Origin: Sphingomonas guangdongensis
GTDB lineage: Bacteria; Pseudomonadota; Alphaproteobacteria; Sphingomonadales; Sphingomonadaceae
Length of the DNA: 64,000 bases
Assembly (NCBI RefSeq): GCF_900199185.1
Contig: NZ_OBMI01000003.1
Span: forward strand, 62,001 to 126,000
Direction: 5' to 3'
Shown here: piece by piece, positions 6,748 through 16,425 of the stretch
Numbering within the stretch: the first letter of the stretch is position 1
How the letters are laid out: the number at the start of each line of letters is the position of its first letter
The notes under the pieces: model-generated
Databases searched by the model: none
Told to the model about the DNA's origin: nothing
The model's input: the letters and a program-made list of their open reading frames with translations, nothing else
Translations under genes and position numbers: made by a program

Positions 6748-9051
6748 TTGCGTCTTGTCCTGATCGCCGCCGCGCTGATCGCCACGGCCGCACCGGCGCA
6801 GCGCGCGCCCGTGCCGGTCGATCCATTCATCGGCACCGGCGGGGAGGGGCACACCTTTCCCGGTGCCGTCGCGCCGTTCGGCATGGTCCAGTTGTCGCCG
6901 GACACCGACACGCGGTGCGTCATCCGTGACTGCTACGGCCATGCCGCCGGTTACCGCTACGACGACCCGACGATCGAGGGGTTCAGCCACACTCACTTCT
7001 CGGGTGCCGGTCACTCCGATCTTGGCGATATCCTGGTGGCCCCGGTCTCCGGCGACGACGTGCCGCTGGAGGCGGGCACGCCCGAGCGCCCAGGCTATCG
7101 CTCGCCGTACCGAAAGGCGTCGGAGCAGGCGCGTCCGGGCTATTACGCGGTCACGCTCGACCGGCCGGGCGTCCGCGCCGAATTGACCGCCGGACGCAGG
7201 ATCGGCGTCCATCGCTACCGCTTCCCCGCCGGCAAGGCCGCGCACCTCGTCGTCGATCTGCGCTCGTCCTTGTACAATTACCCCGGCAAGGTGCTTTGGT
7301 CGGGGCTCCGGGTGCGGCCCGGCGGTACGCTGACCGGCTTTCGCGAGACCCGCGGCTGGGCGCCGGGGCGCAAGCTGTTCTTCGCGATGCGCTTCTCGCA
7401 GCCGCTCACCGGCCACGCGCTGCTCAATCGCGAAAGCGATGTGCCGTACAAGGGTTTTCAGGGCCCGGGCCGTGGCAGCGATCAGGTGGCCGAGCGGCTC
7501 GGGCGGGCGCTGGTCGCCCGTCTCGACTTCGGCACGCTCGACCGGCCGCTCGAGGTGAAGGTCGCGCTGTCGGGGGTGGATGAGCAGGGCGCACTGGCCA
7601 ATCTGGCGAGCGAGGCGGGCAACTTCGACGCCATTCGCGCCCGAACGTCCGATCACTGGGCGAAGGCGCTCGGCGTTCTCGACGTCGCGGCGCCGCCAGC
7701 CGTGCGAACCAACTTCTACACCGCACTCTACCATGCGATGCTCGCACCGAGTGTCTGGGGCGACGCCGACGGTCGCTACCGCGGACCTGACGACCAGGTG
7801 CACCGGGCGGATGGTTTCACCTACCGCTCGACCTTTTCGTTGTGGGACACGTTCCGCGCGCTCCATCCGCTGCTCACCCTGACTCAGCCCGAGCGAGTGA
7901 ATGCCGAGATCGTGCAGTCGCTGATCGCCAGCCGTGCGGCCAGTCTGGACGGCATCCTGCCGGTGTGGCAGTTCCACGGCCGCGAGACCTGGACCATGAT
8001 CGGCTATCACGCGGCACCGGTGATCGCCGACGCCTATCTGAAGGGCATCCGCGGGTTCGACGCGCAGGCCGCACTCGACGCCATGGTCGCAAGCGCGAGC
8101 TACGCGCCGTACGGCGGTCTCGGCGAGTATATGGCGCGGGGCTACGTGCCGATCGACCGTGAGCCGGAGGCGGCGTCCAAGACGGTCGAATACGCCTATG
8201 ACGACTGGACGATCGCCCGCATGGCGGCGGCGATGGGGCGGCCGGACGTGGCCTCGACCTTCGCGAAGCGGGCAGGCAACTGGCGCAACAGCTTCGACGT
8301 CCGCACCGGCTTCCTGCGCGCGCGCAAGGCGGACGGCAGCTGGCGGGAGCCATTCGATCCGACCGCGATCAACTACGGCTCCGATTACACGGAGGGCAAT
8401 GCCTGGCAGTACAGCTGGTTCGTGCCCCACGATCAGGCCGAACTGTTCCGTCAGATGGGCGGTAACGCCAGGGTGATCGCCAAGCTCGACCGCATGTTCG
8501 AGTTCGACAACTCAACCGTCGATTACAGCCACGCCGAGGACATCGCCGGGCTGATCGGCCAGTACATCCACGGCAACGAACCGAGCCACCACGTCGCCTA
8601 TCTCTACAGCTACGCAGGCGCGCCGTGGCGGACGCAGGAGCGGCTGAAGCAGATCGTCGAGAGCCAGTATCGGGCGACGCCCGACGGCCTGTCGGGCAAC
8701 GACGACCTGGGCCAGATGTCGGCCTGGTTCGTGTTCACGGCGCTCGGCTTCTACCCGGTGGCGCCCGGCAGCAACGAATATGTGCTCGGACGTCCGTTCG
8801 TGGACCGCGCCACGCTCAACCTGCCGAGCGGCAAGCAATTCACGGTCACGGCGGAGGGGCTGTCCGACACCAACCGCTACGTGGCGCAGGTGCGCCTGAA
8901 CGGCCGGCCACTGCCCCGCGGATTCATCCGCCACGATGAGGTCATGGCCGGCGGCACGCTCGCCTTCACCATGGCGGCGCAGCCGAACCGCCGCTGGGCG
9001 ACCACACCCGCCGAGCGCCCGTTCTCCGCGAGCGTGGCAGCGGCCCGCTAG
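6748..9051 (+). CDS. GH92 family exported alpha-1,2-mannosidase
   Basis: A 767-residue glycoside hydrolase of family 92, calcium-dependent exo-alpha-mannosidases that trim mannans and N-glycans. Residues 1-18 form a signal peptide. The N-terminal motif VDPFIGTGGEGHTFPGA and the later segments GFSHTHFSG, HGNEPSHH and NDDLGQMSAWFVFTALGFYP are characteristic. It starts with TTG at 6748 after a strong CCCGGAGG site. It follows galM by 40 nt, so the two likely form a unit. Its TAG stop lies inside CTAG, shared tail-to-tail with the convergent dgcA gene. No TAGCGCTA operator was found in front of this unit, so it seems to stand outside the xylan regulon. Confidence 0.93.
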   Translation: MRLVLIAAALIATAAPAQRAPVPVDPFIGTGGEGHTFPGAVAPFGMVQLSPDTDTRCVIRDCYGHAAGYRYDDPTIEGFSHTHFSGAGHSDLGDILVAPVSGDDVPLEAGTPERPGYRSPYRKASEQARPGYYAVTLDRPGVRAELTAGRRIGVHRYRFPAGKAAHLVVDLRSSLYNYPGKVLWSGLRVRPGGTLTGFRETRGWAPGRKLFFAMRFSQPLTGHALLNRESDVPYKGFQGPGRGSDQVAERLGRALVARLDFGTLDRPLEVKVALSGVDEQGALANLASEAGNFDAIRARTSDHWAKALGVLDVAAPPAVRTNFYTALYHAMLAPSVWGDADGRYRGPDDQVHRADGFTYRSTFSLWDTFRALHPLLTLTQPERVNAEIVQSLIASRAASLDGILPVWQFHGRETWTMIGYHAAPVIADAYLKGIRGFDAQAALDAMVASASYAPYGGLGEYMARGYVPIDREPEAASKTVEYAYDDWTIARMAAAMGRPDVASTFAKRAGNWRNSFDVRTGFLRARKADGSWREPFDPTAINYGSDYTEGNAWQYSWFVPHDQAELFRQMGGNARVIAKLDRMFEFDNSTVDYSHAEDIAGLIGQYIHGNEPSHHVAYLYSYAGAPWRTQERLKQIVESQYRATPDGLSGNDDLGQMSAWFVFTALGFYPVAPGSNEYVLGRPFVDRATLNLPSGKQFTVTAEGLSDTNRYVAQVRLNGRPLPRGFIRHDEVMAGGTLAFTMAAQPNRRWATTPAERPFSASVAAAR

Positions 9052-10052
9052 TCCGGTGTGCCCGTGTCGATGAGGCGGGGCGGTCCCCAGAAGTCGGGAG
9101 CGGGCGGGGTGACCGTGCCGTCGGGTGCAATGCCGACGCCGCCCGCGCGATCCCCCGCGAGCCACCACGGACCATCGAGGTCGGCGCAGTCCGCGCGCGC
9201 CGCGATCTGGAGCGCGGGCGCGATCGCCAGGGACGTTGAGATCATGCACCCGACCATCACGCCCATGTTCGCGTCGCGCGCGGCGGCGTGAAGCGCCAGC
9301 GCCTCCGTCAGCCCGCCGGTCTTGTCGAGCTTTATGTTGACGTACGCGTAGCGGTTGCGGAGCCGCGCCACATCGGCGGCGACGTGGCAGGATTCGTCCG
9401 CGCAGATCGGCACAGGGCCGCGGAAACCTTCCAGCGCCGCATCGTCGGCGGCAGGCAGCGGCTGCTCCAGGAACGCGATGTCGAGCCCGGCGAGTACCGG
9501 CTGGAGTGCCTCCACCTGCGCCATCGTCCAGCTTTCGTTCGCGTCGACGATCAGGCGGGTGTCGGGCAGCGTGGCGCGAACCGCGCGCAGGCAGGCCTCC
9601 GGCTCGCGCCCGTCGACCTTGACCTTGACCAGGCGCGCGTCGCGGACGGCAGCGGCGGCGGTGGCCATCCGCTCCGGCGTGTCGATGCCGAGCGTGATCG
9701 CGCTCGTGACCGGTGGTAGCGGCGCGGTCGCCGCGATCTCGCCCCGCTTCGCCGCCAGGTCCCACAGCGCGCAGTCGATCGCGTTGCGCGCCGATCCCGG
9801 CGGCATGACGCGGCGAATCTCCTCTCGGGTCAGGCCGGCGGCAACCTCGCCGGCGACTCTTCGCGCCTGCGCCAGCACTTGCTCTACGTTCTCGCCGTAG
9901 CGTGGCGTAACCGATCCCTCGCCGCGGCCGGTAACGCCGTGCTCGCTGATCGTCACCACGATCACCTCCGCCTCCGTCCGCACGCCGCGGGCGATGCGGA
10001 AGGGGGTGCGCAGCGGCCAGCGCTCGATCTCGGCGGTTACCGCCCGAAGCAC
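9048..10052 (-). CDS. dgcA: Dipeptide epimerase / N-acetyl-D-glutamate racemase (enolase superfamily), DgcA-like
   Basis: A 334-residue member of the enolase superfamily resembling L-Ala-D/L-Glu epimerases. The two catalytic lysines are visible in LVKVKVDG and NIKLDKTGG, and the metal ligands in IVDANESW, FLEQPLP and ICADES. It follows a DgcN-like gene and overlaps it by about 16 nt. In the described D-glutamate pathway DgcN acetylates D-Glu and DgcA racemises N-acetyl-D-Glu; the paired arrangement supports that reading over a peptidoglycan-dipeptide role. The GTG start at 10052 is chosen because it precedes the conserved N-terminus (TAEIERWPL) and lies at the DgcN end; no suitable ATG exists there. 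Confidence 0.82.
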   Translation of the reverse strand: MLRAVTAEIERWPLRTPFRIARGVRTEAEVIVVTISEHGVTGRGEGSVTPRYGENVEQVLAQARRVAGEVAAGLTREEIRRVMPPGSARNAIDCALWDLAAKRGEIAATAPLPPVTSAITLGIDTPERMATAAAAVRDARLVKVKVDGREPEACLRAVRATLPDTRLIVDANESWTMAQVEALQPVLAGLDIAFLEQPLPAADDAALEGFRGPVPICADESCHVAADVARLRNRYAYVNIKLDKTGGLTEALALHAAARDANMGVMVGCMISTSLAIAPALQIAARADCADLDGPWWLAGDRAGGVGIAPDGTVTPPAPDFWGPPRLIDTGTPD

Positions 10053-11047
10053 ACCGCCCACCGATCCACGATCGCGCCGACCCCGTGCCGAACCGGGTCG
10101 GCGCAGGGCAGGTCGAGCGCGATCTCCACTTCCGTGCACGCGTCGCGCGCCGTCCTCTCGTCCAGTCCGCTGGTGTTGAGCGCCACGCCGACGGCGATGA
10201 CGTCGGGGTTGGTCAGCCGTGCCGCCTCCAGGTTGCGCTGCAGACAGTCGGCGAGCGGCGGCACCCGGTGATGGGTCATGTGGCGCATCCGCTCTCGCCC
10301 ATGTTCGTGGCAGAGCACCAGCGCATCGGGCTGCGCGCCGTGAAGCAGGCCGAGCGACACGCCCGCGTAGGACGGGTGGAACAGCGATCCCTGGCCCTCG
10401 ATCAGGTCCCAGCCATCGTCGTCGCGGGCGGGGGAGAGCTGCTCCACCGCGCCGGAGATGAAATCGCTGACGACCGCGTCGATCGGCATGCCCGCGCCCG
10501 AGATCAGGATGCCGGTCTGCCCGGTCGCACGGAAGTCGCAGGACATACCGCGGGTCCGCATCTCACGCTCGATCGCGAGCGTCGTGTACATCTTGCCGAC
10601 CGAACAGTCGGTCCCGACGGTCAGCAGCCGCTTGCCCGCGCGGGGCACGCCGGTGCCGACCTTCAGCCCCGGCGGCGGCTCGCGCACGTCCCACAGATGG
10701 CGGCCGAGGGCGGCGGCACGGTCGCGGATCGCGGGCTGGTCGGCGAGCCGCTGGTGCAGCCCGCTCGCGACGTCCAGGCCGGCATCGAGCGCCAGGAGCA
10801 CGTCGGCGACGGTCCGCTCGGCCATGATGCCACCGGCGTTGGCGACACCGATCACCAGCGTGCGCGCGCCTGCGGCGGCTGCCTCGTCCATCGTCAGGTC
10901 GGGCAGGCCGACCGAGATGCCGGCGGGATCGGTGCGGACCTGCCCGATGCACTGCTCCGGCCGCCACACCGCCAGGCCGCGCGCGGTCTTCGCGGCGATC
11001 GTGTCGGCGGCACCGCCCAAGTACAGCAAATATGGCGGCTCTAGCAT
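10037..11047 (-). CDS. dgcN: DUF1611 family P-loop protein, DgcN-like D-glutamate N-acetyltransferase
   Basis: A 336-residue DUF1611 protein. A modified Walker A loop (TVGTDCSVGKMYTT) lies near residue 146, followed by GQTGILISGAGMPIDAVVSD and IEGQGSLFHPSYAGVSLGLL, both conserved in this family. DUF1611 proteins paired with an enolase-superfamily racemase have been described as DgcN, which N-acetylates D-glutamate so that DgcA can convert it to the L form. ATG 11047 has an AGGGGG site. It is the first gene of a two-gene unit. The function is drawn from knowledge of the pair, not from a catalytic residue I can assign. Confidence 0.8.
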   Translation of the reverse strand: MLEPPYLLYLGGAADTIAAKTARGLAVWRPEQCIGQVRTDPAGISVGLPDLTMDEAAAAGARTLVIGVANAGGIMAERTVADVLLALDAGLDVASGLHQRLADQPAIRDRAAALGRHLWDVREPPPGLKVGTGVPRAGKRLLTVGTDCSVGKMYTTLAIEREMRTRGMSCDFRATGQTGILISGAGMPIDAVVSDFISGAVEQLSPARDDDGWDLIEGQGSLFHPSYAGVSLGLLHGAQPDALVLCHEHGRERMRHMTHHRVPPLADCLQRNLEAARLTNPDVIAVGVALNTSGLDERTARDACTEVEIALDLPCADPVRHGVGAIVDRWAVCFGR

Positions 11048-11103
11048 GTGTGTTCCCCCTGCCGGCCGCGCGGCTTTCCGCCTCGCCGATTGAGCGGCTA
11101 CGC

Positions 11104-11113
11104 TAGCATGCTA
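11104..11113. promoter_or_regulatory. Palindrome TAGCATGCTA upstream of dgcN
   Basis: A perfect 10-bp palindrome about 57 nt upstream of the dgcN start, in the 108-bp gap between dgcN and the end of the paoC-like gene. It could be an operator for the dgc unit. No regulator gene for it is nearby. Confidence 0.3.
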
Positions 11114-11155
11114 CCGCCGCGCCGGACAGTGCAGTCCGTTGCAGATGCAGAACGG

Positions 11156-13354
11156 TCAGGCGACCTGGGGCAAGCGGTCAAGGTGCTTGTCGAGCGTGAT
11201 CGGATAGTCGCGGATGCGGATGCCGGTCGCGTTGTAGACTGCATTCGCTACCGCCGAGCCCGGGCCGCAGATGCCGAGCTCGCCGACGCCCTTGGCCTTC
11301 AGCGGCGAGATCACCGGATCGAGCGTGTCGAGGAAGACGCACTCCTGGTGCGGGATGTCGGCGTGGACCGGCACCTCGTATCCGGCCAGATCGTGGTTGA
11401 CGAAGAAGCCGAAGCGCTTGTCGACCGCCAGCTCCTCCATCAGCGCCGATCCCGCCGCCATCACCATCGCGCCGATCACCTGGCTGCGCGCCGACAGCGG
11501 ATTGAGGATGCGTCCGGCATCGCAGACCGCGAGCATGCGGCGGATGCGGATCTCACCGGTGTAGCGATCGACGCCGACTTCGGCGAAGTGGCCGGCATAG
11601 GTGCCGATGTCGAAGTCGCGCTTGAACCGGCCGAAGTTCATCTCGTCGGTGACGGACAGGTTGCCGGCGTCGGCGAGCCGCCAGCTGCGATTGTCCGCGA
11701 CGACGCGGCCGTCGGTGAAGGTCGCCGCGTCGCCATCGAAGCCGAGCTTCTGCCCAACCGCACGGCGCAGCGCGAGGCAGACGGCGTAGGTGCCGGCGGT
11801 GGAGCTCGCCGCACCCCACTGGCCGCCGGAACCGGCGGAGACGGGGTCGTCGGAGTCGCCGAGGCGTACGTCGACCTGCGCCAGCGGCACGCCCATCGTC
11901 TCCGCCGCGGTCTGCGCGATGATCGTGTAGGAGCCGGTGCCGATGTCGGTCATGTCCGTCTCGATCACGACCCGGCCGTTCTCCAGCGTCGCGCGCGCTG
12001 CCGACTTCATGGTCGGAGAACCGCGATAACCGGCCGCCACGCCCATGCCGACCAGCCAGCGACCGTCACGAACGGTGCCGGGCTTCGCCTGCCGCTTGTC
12101 CCAGCCGAACCGGGCCGCGCCCTCGCGCAGGCAGCGGACGAGGTTGCGGTCGGAGAACTTCTTCTCCGGCGTGCCCGGCACCGTTGCCGGCTCGTTCAGG
12201 ATGCGCAGCTCGACCGGGTCCATTCCAACCGCCTCGGCCAGCTCGTCGATCGCGACTTCCAGCGCCAAGTGGCCGACCGCCTCGCCGGGCGCGCGCATCG
12301 CGTTCCCCTCCGGCAGGTCGAGCTGGGCGGTGTAGTTGGCCTGCAGCCGGTTGGGGCCGGCATACATCGACGCGGTCTGCGCGGTGCCGTTCTCCCCGTC
12401 CTGACCGTTGATGTTGCTGGACCAGTTCTCATGCGCGAGCGCGGTGATCCGCCCGTCACGGCCAGCGCCGATGCGGATGCGCTGGATCGTGCCCTGACGG
12501 TGGGTTGCGTTGTTGACCATCAGCGGACGTTGCATCGCGACCTTGACCGGCCGCTTCAGCTTGCGCGCCGCGAGCGCCGCGACCACCGCGTCGGCGCGCA
12601 CGAACAGCTTTCCGCCGAACCCGCCGCCGATGTAGGGCGCGACCGCGCGGACGTTCTCTTTCGGGATCGACAGGATCGTCGCCATGCTGCTCTTGCACCA
12701 GGCGATCATCTGGTTCGCGGTCCAGAGCGTTAGCTTGTCGCCCTCCCACGCCGCCGTCGTCGCGAACGGCTCCATCATCGCGTGGCTCTCGTCGGGCGTC
12801 GTGTAGCGCTGGTCGATCTTGACGGGTGCGCTGGCGAACGCCGCGTCGAAGTCGCCCAGCTTCTTGTTGTCGGGCTTGCCGCTGCCGTCCTTCGCCATCG
12901 GCGCGGATGGCGCGGCGGCGGCGAGGTCGAACTTGCCCTCGACCCGTGCATAGCTAGGGCGGATCAGCGCAGCCGCAGCACGGGCCTGCTCGAAGGTCTC
13001 TGCGACGACGCAGGCGATCGCCTGGTGATAATGGCGGATCTCCGCACCGCCGAACAATGCCGTGTTGTTGCCGGTGCCCGTCGGCAGCGGTGCCGAATGA
13101 TCGAGCGTGGACACGATCCCGATCACGCCCGGCGCGTTCGCCGCATCACGAGTATCGAGTGCGGTGAGCCGGCCCTTCGCCACCGCACTGCCGACGAGGT
13201 AGCCGTAGGCTGCGTCCGGCGCGACATCGTGGCGCTCATAGGCGTAGGGCGCGCGTCCGGTGGTCTTGAGCGGGCCGTCGATCCGCAGCGTGGACTTGCC
13301 GACGACCTTTGCATTGTCGAACAGGTTCGTCTCGGCGGGTGCGGTGAACTCCAT
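11156..13354 (-). CDS. paoC: Molybdenum-cofactor subunit of periplasmic aldehyde oxidoreductase (PaoC-like)
   Basis: A 732-residue xanthine-oxidase-family large subunit, the same length I recall for E. coli PaoC (YagR). Recognisable blocks are GGGFGGK (molybdopterin binding), QWGAASSTAGTYA, and the C-terminal KGVGELGICG containing the catalytic Glu that attacks the hydroxylated carbon. It would oxidise aldehydes, including aromatic ones, to acids, using the Fe-S and FAD subunits as the electron path. It is the last gene of a paoA-B-C unit, 5 nt after paoB. The ATG start at 13354 is consistent with the family. No PaoD-like maturation factor is next to it. Confidence 0.9.
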   Translation of the reverse strand: MEFTAPAETNLFDNAKVVGKSTLRIDGPLKTTGRAPYAYERHDVAPDAAYGYLVGSAVAKGRLTALDTRDAANAPGVIGIVSTLDHSAPLPTGTGNNTALFGGAEIRHYHQAIACVVAETFEQARAAAALIRPSYARVEGKFDLAAAAPSAPMAKDGSGKPDNKKLGDFDAAFASAPVKIDQRYTTPDESHAMMEPFATTAAWEGDKLTLWTANQMIAWCKSSMATILSIPKENVRAVAPYIGGGFGGKLFVRADAVVAALAARKLKRPVKVAMQRPLMVNNATHRQGTIQRIRIGAGRDGRITALAHENWSSNINGQDGENGTAQTASMYAGPNRLQANYTAQLDLPEGNAMRAPGEAVGHLALEVAIDELAEAVGMDPVELRILNEPATVPGTPEKKFSDRNLVRCLREGAARFGWDKRQAKPGTVRDGRWLVGMGVAAGYRGSPTMKSAARATLENGRVVIETDMTDIGTGSYTIIAQTAAETMGVPLAQVDVRLGDSDDPVSAGSGGQWGAASSTAGTYAVCLALRRAVGQKLGFDGDAATFTDGRVVADNRSWRLADAGNLSVTDEMNFGRFKRDFDIGTYAGHFAEVGVDRYTGEIRIRRMLAVCDAGRILNPLSARSQVIGAMVMAAGSALMEELAVDKRFGFFVNHDLAGYEVPVHADIPHQECVFLDTLDPVISPLKAKGVGELGICGPGSAVANAVYNATGIRIRDYPITLDKHLDRLPQVA

Positions 13355-13359
13355 GTGCG

Positions 13360-14310
13360 TTACGCCTTTGCCTGGTCGATGACGGAGGCGAGCGCGCGCT
13401 CCGCCAGCGTGATCTTGTAGCGATTGTCCTCAGTCGGCGTCGCGCCGGCAAAGGCCCGCTCGGCCGCAGCCTTCGCACCAAGCGAGAGCGCGGCGTCCGC
13501 CTCCGCGACCCGCCATGGCTTGTGCGCGACGCCCCCGAAGGAAACACGACCCGAGCCATCCCGCTGAATCACCGCAGCGACCGACACGAGCGCGAAGGCG
13601 TAGGAGGCACGGTCACGCACCTTCTGGTAGAAGTGCTTGCCGCCGATCGGCTTGGGCAGCGTCACCGCGGTGATCAGCTCCCCTGCCTCGAGCACATTGT
13701 CCTTCTCCGGCTGATCGCCGGGGAGGCGGTGAAAGTCAGCGATTGGGATCGCGCGGGTGGCACCGTCCGCCTTGACGGTCTCCACGGTCGCGTCGAGCAC
13801 GCGCATCGCCTGCGCCATGTCGCCGGGATAGGTGGCGATGCACTTGTCCGAGGAGCCCACGACTGCGAGCTGGCGCGAATAGCCCCCGATTGCCGCGCAG
13901 CCGCTGCCGGGCTTGCGCTTGTTGCACGGCATGTTGGGATCATAGAAGTACGGGCAGCGGGTGCGCTGGAGCAGGTTGCCGGCAGTCGTCGCCTTGTTGC
14001 GGAGCTGGCCGGAGGCGCCGGCCTGGATGGCGCGGGTCAGCACCGCATAGTCGCGGCGGACGCGCGCATCGGCGCTGAGCGCGGTGTTGCTGACGAAGGC
14101 GCCGATCCTGAGGCCGCCCTCCTTGGTCTTCTCGATCCTGTCCAGACCCAGATCCTGGATGTCGACCAGATGGGTCGGCGTCTCGATCTCCAGCTTCATC
14201 AGGTCGAGCAGGTTGGTGCCGCCCGCCAGGAACTTGGCGCCCTGCTGACGCCCAACGGCCGCCGCGGCCTCCGCCGGCGTCCGCGCACGCTCATAGGTGG
14301 AGCTCTTCAT
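13360..14310 (-). CDS. paoB: FAD/[4Fe-4S] subunit of periplasmic aldehyde oxidoreductase (PaoB-like)
   Basis: A 316-residue FAD-binding molybdopterin dehydrogenase subunit. [13 protein letters not shown] (about residue 31) is the FAD phosphate-binding region. A cysteine-rich insertion, [12 protein letters not shown] followed by SGC, corresponds to the extra [4Fe-4S] cluster that sets PaoB apart from other medium subunits. The start overlaps the stop of paoA by ATGA. It passes electrons from the Mo subunit through the Fe-S centres to FAD and on to an acceptor. Confidence 0.9.
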   Translation of the reverse strand: MKSSTYERARTPAEAAAAVGRQQGAKFLAGGTNLLDLMKLEIETPTHLVDIQDLGLDRIEKTKEGGLRIGAFVSNTALSADARVRRDYAVLTRAIQAGASGQLRNKATTAGNLLQRTRCPYFYDPNMPCNKRKPGSGCAAIGGYSRQLAVVGSSDKCIATYPGDMAQAMRVLDATVETVKADGATRAIPIADFHRLPGDQPEKDNVLEAGELITAVTLPKPIGGKHFYQKVRDRASYAFALVSVAAVIQRDGSGRVSFGGVAHKPWRVAEADAALSLGAKAAAERAFAGATPTEDNRYKITLAERALASVIDQAKA

Positions 14311-14936
14311 GCGCGTGCCCCCGCGACTTCGGTCATGGCATCGAGGATGTTGGAGTAGGCGCCGCAGCGACAGATGTTGCCGCTCATCCGCTCGCGCATC
14401 TCCGCATTGCTCGCAGTCGGTCGCTTGCCGACGTCCGCCTGGACGTGGCTCGGCACGCCGCGCTTGATCTCGTCGAGCACCGCCACCGCCGAGCAGATCT
14501 GCCCGGGCGTGCAGTAGCCGCACTGGTAGCCGTCGTGCTTCACGAACGCCGCCTGCATCGGATGAAGCTTGTCGGGTGAGCCCAGCCCCTCGATCGTCGT
14601 CACCTTGTCGCCCTGATGCTGCACCGCGAGGGAAAGGCAGGAATTGATCCGCTCGCCGTTGACGATCACCGTGCAGGCGCCGCACTGGCCGTGGTCGCAG
14701 CCCTTCTTGGTGCCCGTCAGCTTCAGGTGCTCGCGGAGCGCATCGAGCAGGGTCGTGCGCGTGTCGAGTTCCAGCGTCTGGCGCTTGCCGTTCACCTCCA
14801 GCGACACCGGCATCGCAGCCGGCGGCGCGGGGCGGGGAGCCTGCCCCTCGGCCGGCACGGTGGTGAGCGCCGCCACCGCGGTGCCGCCGACCAGGACGCC
14901 GCGTCGTGACATTTCGAGATCCGCCTTCAAGGACAT
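14307..14936 (-). CDS. paoA: [2Fe-2S] subunit of aldehyde oxidoreductase, Tat-exported (PaoA-like)
   Basis: A 209-residue small subunit. The N-terminus [10 protein letters not shown] (from residue 9) is a Tat signal, so the complex is exported folded to the periplasm. Two [2Fe-2S] clusters are visible: a plant-ferredoxin-type one ([12 protein letters not shown] then INSC) and an alpha-helical one (CGYCTPGQ then CRCG). ATG 14936 gives the Tat signal a proper position; a longer frame upstream does not look like protein. It is the first gene of the paoABC-like unit and overlaps paoB by 4 nt. Confidence 0.92.
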   Translation of the reverse strand: MSLKADLEMSRRGVLVGGTAVAALTTVPAEGQAPRPAPPAAMPVSLEVNGKRQTLELDTRTTLLDALREHLKLTGTKKGCDHGQCGACTVIVNGERINSCLSLAVQHQGDKVTTIEGLGSPDKLHPMQAAFVKHDGYQCGYCTPGQICSAVAVLDEIKRGVPSHVQADVGKRPTASNAEMRERMSGNICRCGAYSNILDAMTEVAGARA

Positions 14937-15076
14937 GAGTGTTCCTGTTCCGTGCAGCCGACGATGTGCGGCTCCGACATGGGACCAGGATAGCGCCCGC
15001 GCGGTGGCGAGCAAAGCCTTCGACTGATGCCCGCCAATGTTTCTTTACAAGCGGACCGTGGCGAACGGCGCACGAG

Positions 15077-15105
15077 CGCACCGGCGGGTGTAGCCCGCCG
15101 GTGCG
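15077..15105 (-). terminator. Hairpin after xylA, probable terminator
   Basis: A 12-bp perfect stem (arms 15077-15088 and 15094-15105) with a 5-nt TGTAG loop lies 6 nt downstream of the xylA stop. No U-tract follows on the minus strand, so it may act with Rho or as an RNA-stabilising 3' end. Confidence 0.55.
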
Positions 15106-15111
15106 TGAACG

Positions 15112-16425
15112 TCAGGCGAGGCGATTGATCAGGTTCTCGATGCGCTCCTGGCGGCCCGAGCGCGGCTTGGGGTCCAGGTCGCGCTCGATCGCCAGGTCGG
15201 CGATACCCGCGAGGTCGAGGCCGGCAATCTCCTGACCCAGCCCCTCGTTCCAGCCGGCGTAGCGCTCCGCCTTCCACTGGTCGATCCGGCCGTCCTCGAT
15301 CAGCCTGGCGGCGTTCAGCAGGCCCTTCGCAACCACGTCGATCGCGCCGACATGGCCGTGGAACAGGTCCTCCGCGTCGATCGACTGGCGGCGGACCTTG
15401 GCGTCGAAGTTGAACCCGCCGGTGGTGAACCCGCCCGCCCGGATGATCTCCAGGTTGGCGAGCGTCAGTTCCTCCACCGAGTTCGGGAATTGATCGGTAT
15501 CCCAGCCGTTCTGCGGGTCGCCGCGGTTCGCGTCGATCGAACCGAAGATACCGAGCGCACCGGCGGTCGCGATCTCATGCTCGAAAGTGTGGCTGGCAAG
15601 GGTTGCGTGGTTAGCCTCGATGTTGACCTTGACCTCGTCCTCCAGCCCGTAGCGCTTCAGGAAACCGTACACCGTCGCGGTGTCGAAGTCGTACTGGTGC
15701 TTGGTCGGCTCGAACGGCTTCGGCTCGATCAGGATGGTGCCGGTGAAGCCGATCTTGTGCTTGTGCTCGACGACGAGGCTCAGGAAGCGGCCGAAGTTAT
15801 CGAGCTCGCGCTTCAGGTCGGTGTTGTGGAGTGTCTCGTAACCTTCGCGGCCGCCCCACAGGACGTAGTTGGCGCCTCCCAGACGGTGGGTCGCCTCGAG
15901 CGCCGCGCGAACCTGCATCGCGCCCCACGCATAGACCTCCGGAAACGGGCTGGTCGCCGCCCCGGCCATGTAGCGCGGATCGGAGAAGAGGTTGGCGGTA
16001 CCCCACAGCAGCTTGACGCCGCTATCGACCTGGAGCTGCTCGAGGTGGTCGACGGCGGTCTGAAAATTGCGGCCGTACTCGGCCGTCGTCTTGCCTTCCT
16101 CCATCACGTCGACGTCGTGAAAGGCGTAGAAGGGGACACCCAGCCGCTTGATGAAGTCGAACGCGATCTCGCGCTTCGCGGCGGCCGCCTCGCCCGAGTG
16201 GGCGTGTGCCTGCCATGGCCGGTGGAAGGTGCCGGGGCCGAACACGTCCGATCCCTGCCAGCAGAAGGTGTGCCACATGCACACGGCGAAGCGGAGGTGG
16301 TCCTCCATCCGCTTGCCGAGCACGACCCGGTCCTTGTCATAGTAGCGGTAGGCGAGCTCGTTCTCGGTCTCCGGCCCCTCGAACTTGATCGGCTGGATCG
16401 CGGCGAAATAATCGTTGGCGGGCAT
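15112..16425 (-). CDS. xylA: Xylose isomerase
   Basis: A 437-residue class II xylose isomerase that converts D-xylose to D-xylulose in the cytoplasm. Catalytic and metal-binding signatures are visible: [49 protein letters not shown] and [17 protein letters not shown]. The length equals the family norm. ATG 16425 overlaps the xylulokinase stop (TGATG), so xylB and xylA are translationally coupled. The unit also includes a GH43 gene and lies behind a TAGCGCTA operator. Its presence alongside a full oxidative route gives this organism two ways to use xylose. Confidence 0.97.
   Translation of the reverse strand: MPANDYFAAIQPIKFEGPETENELAYRYYDKDRVVLGKRMEDHLRFAVCMWHTFCWQGSDVFGPGTFHRPWQAHAHSGEAAAAKREIAFDFIKRLGVPFYAFHDVDVMEEGKTTAEYGRNFQTAVDHLEQLQVDSGVKLLWGTANLFSDPRYMAGAATSPFPEVYAWGAMQVRAALEATHRLGGANYVLWGGREGYETLHNTDLKRELDNFGRFLSLVVEHKHKIGFTGTILIEPKPFEPTKHQYDFDTATVYGFLKRYGLEDEVKVNIEANHATLASHTFEHEIATAGALGIFGSIDANRGDPQNGWDTDQFPNSVEELTLANLEIIRAGGFTTGGFNFDAKVRRQSIDAEDLFHGHVGAIDVVAKGLLNAARLIEDGRIDQWKAERYAGWNEGLGQEIAGLDLAGIADLAIERDLDPKPRSGRQERIENLINRLA

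Noticed and set aside
10085..11044. Open frame antisense to dgcN
   Set aside because: It contains no domain, and the minus-strand product has well-conserved DUF1611 motifs.
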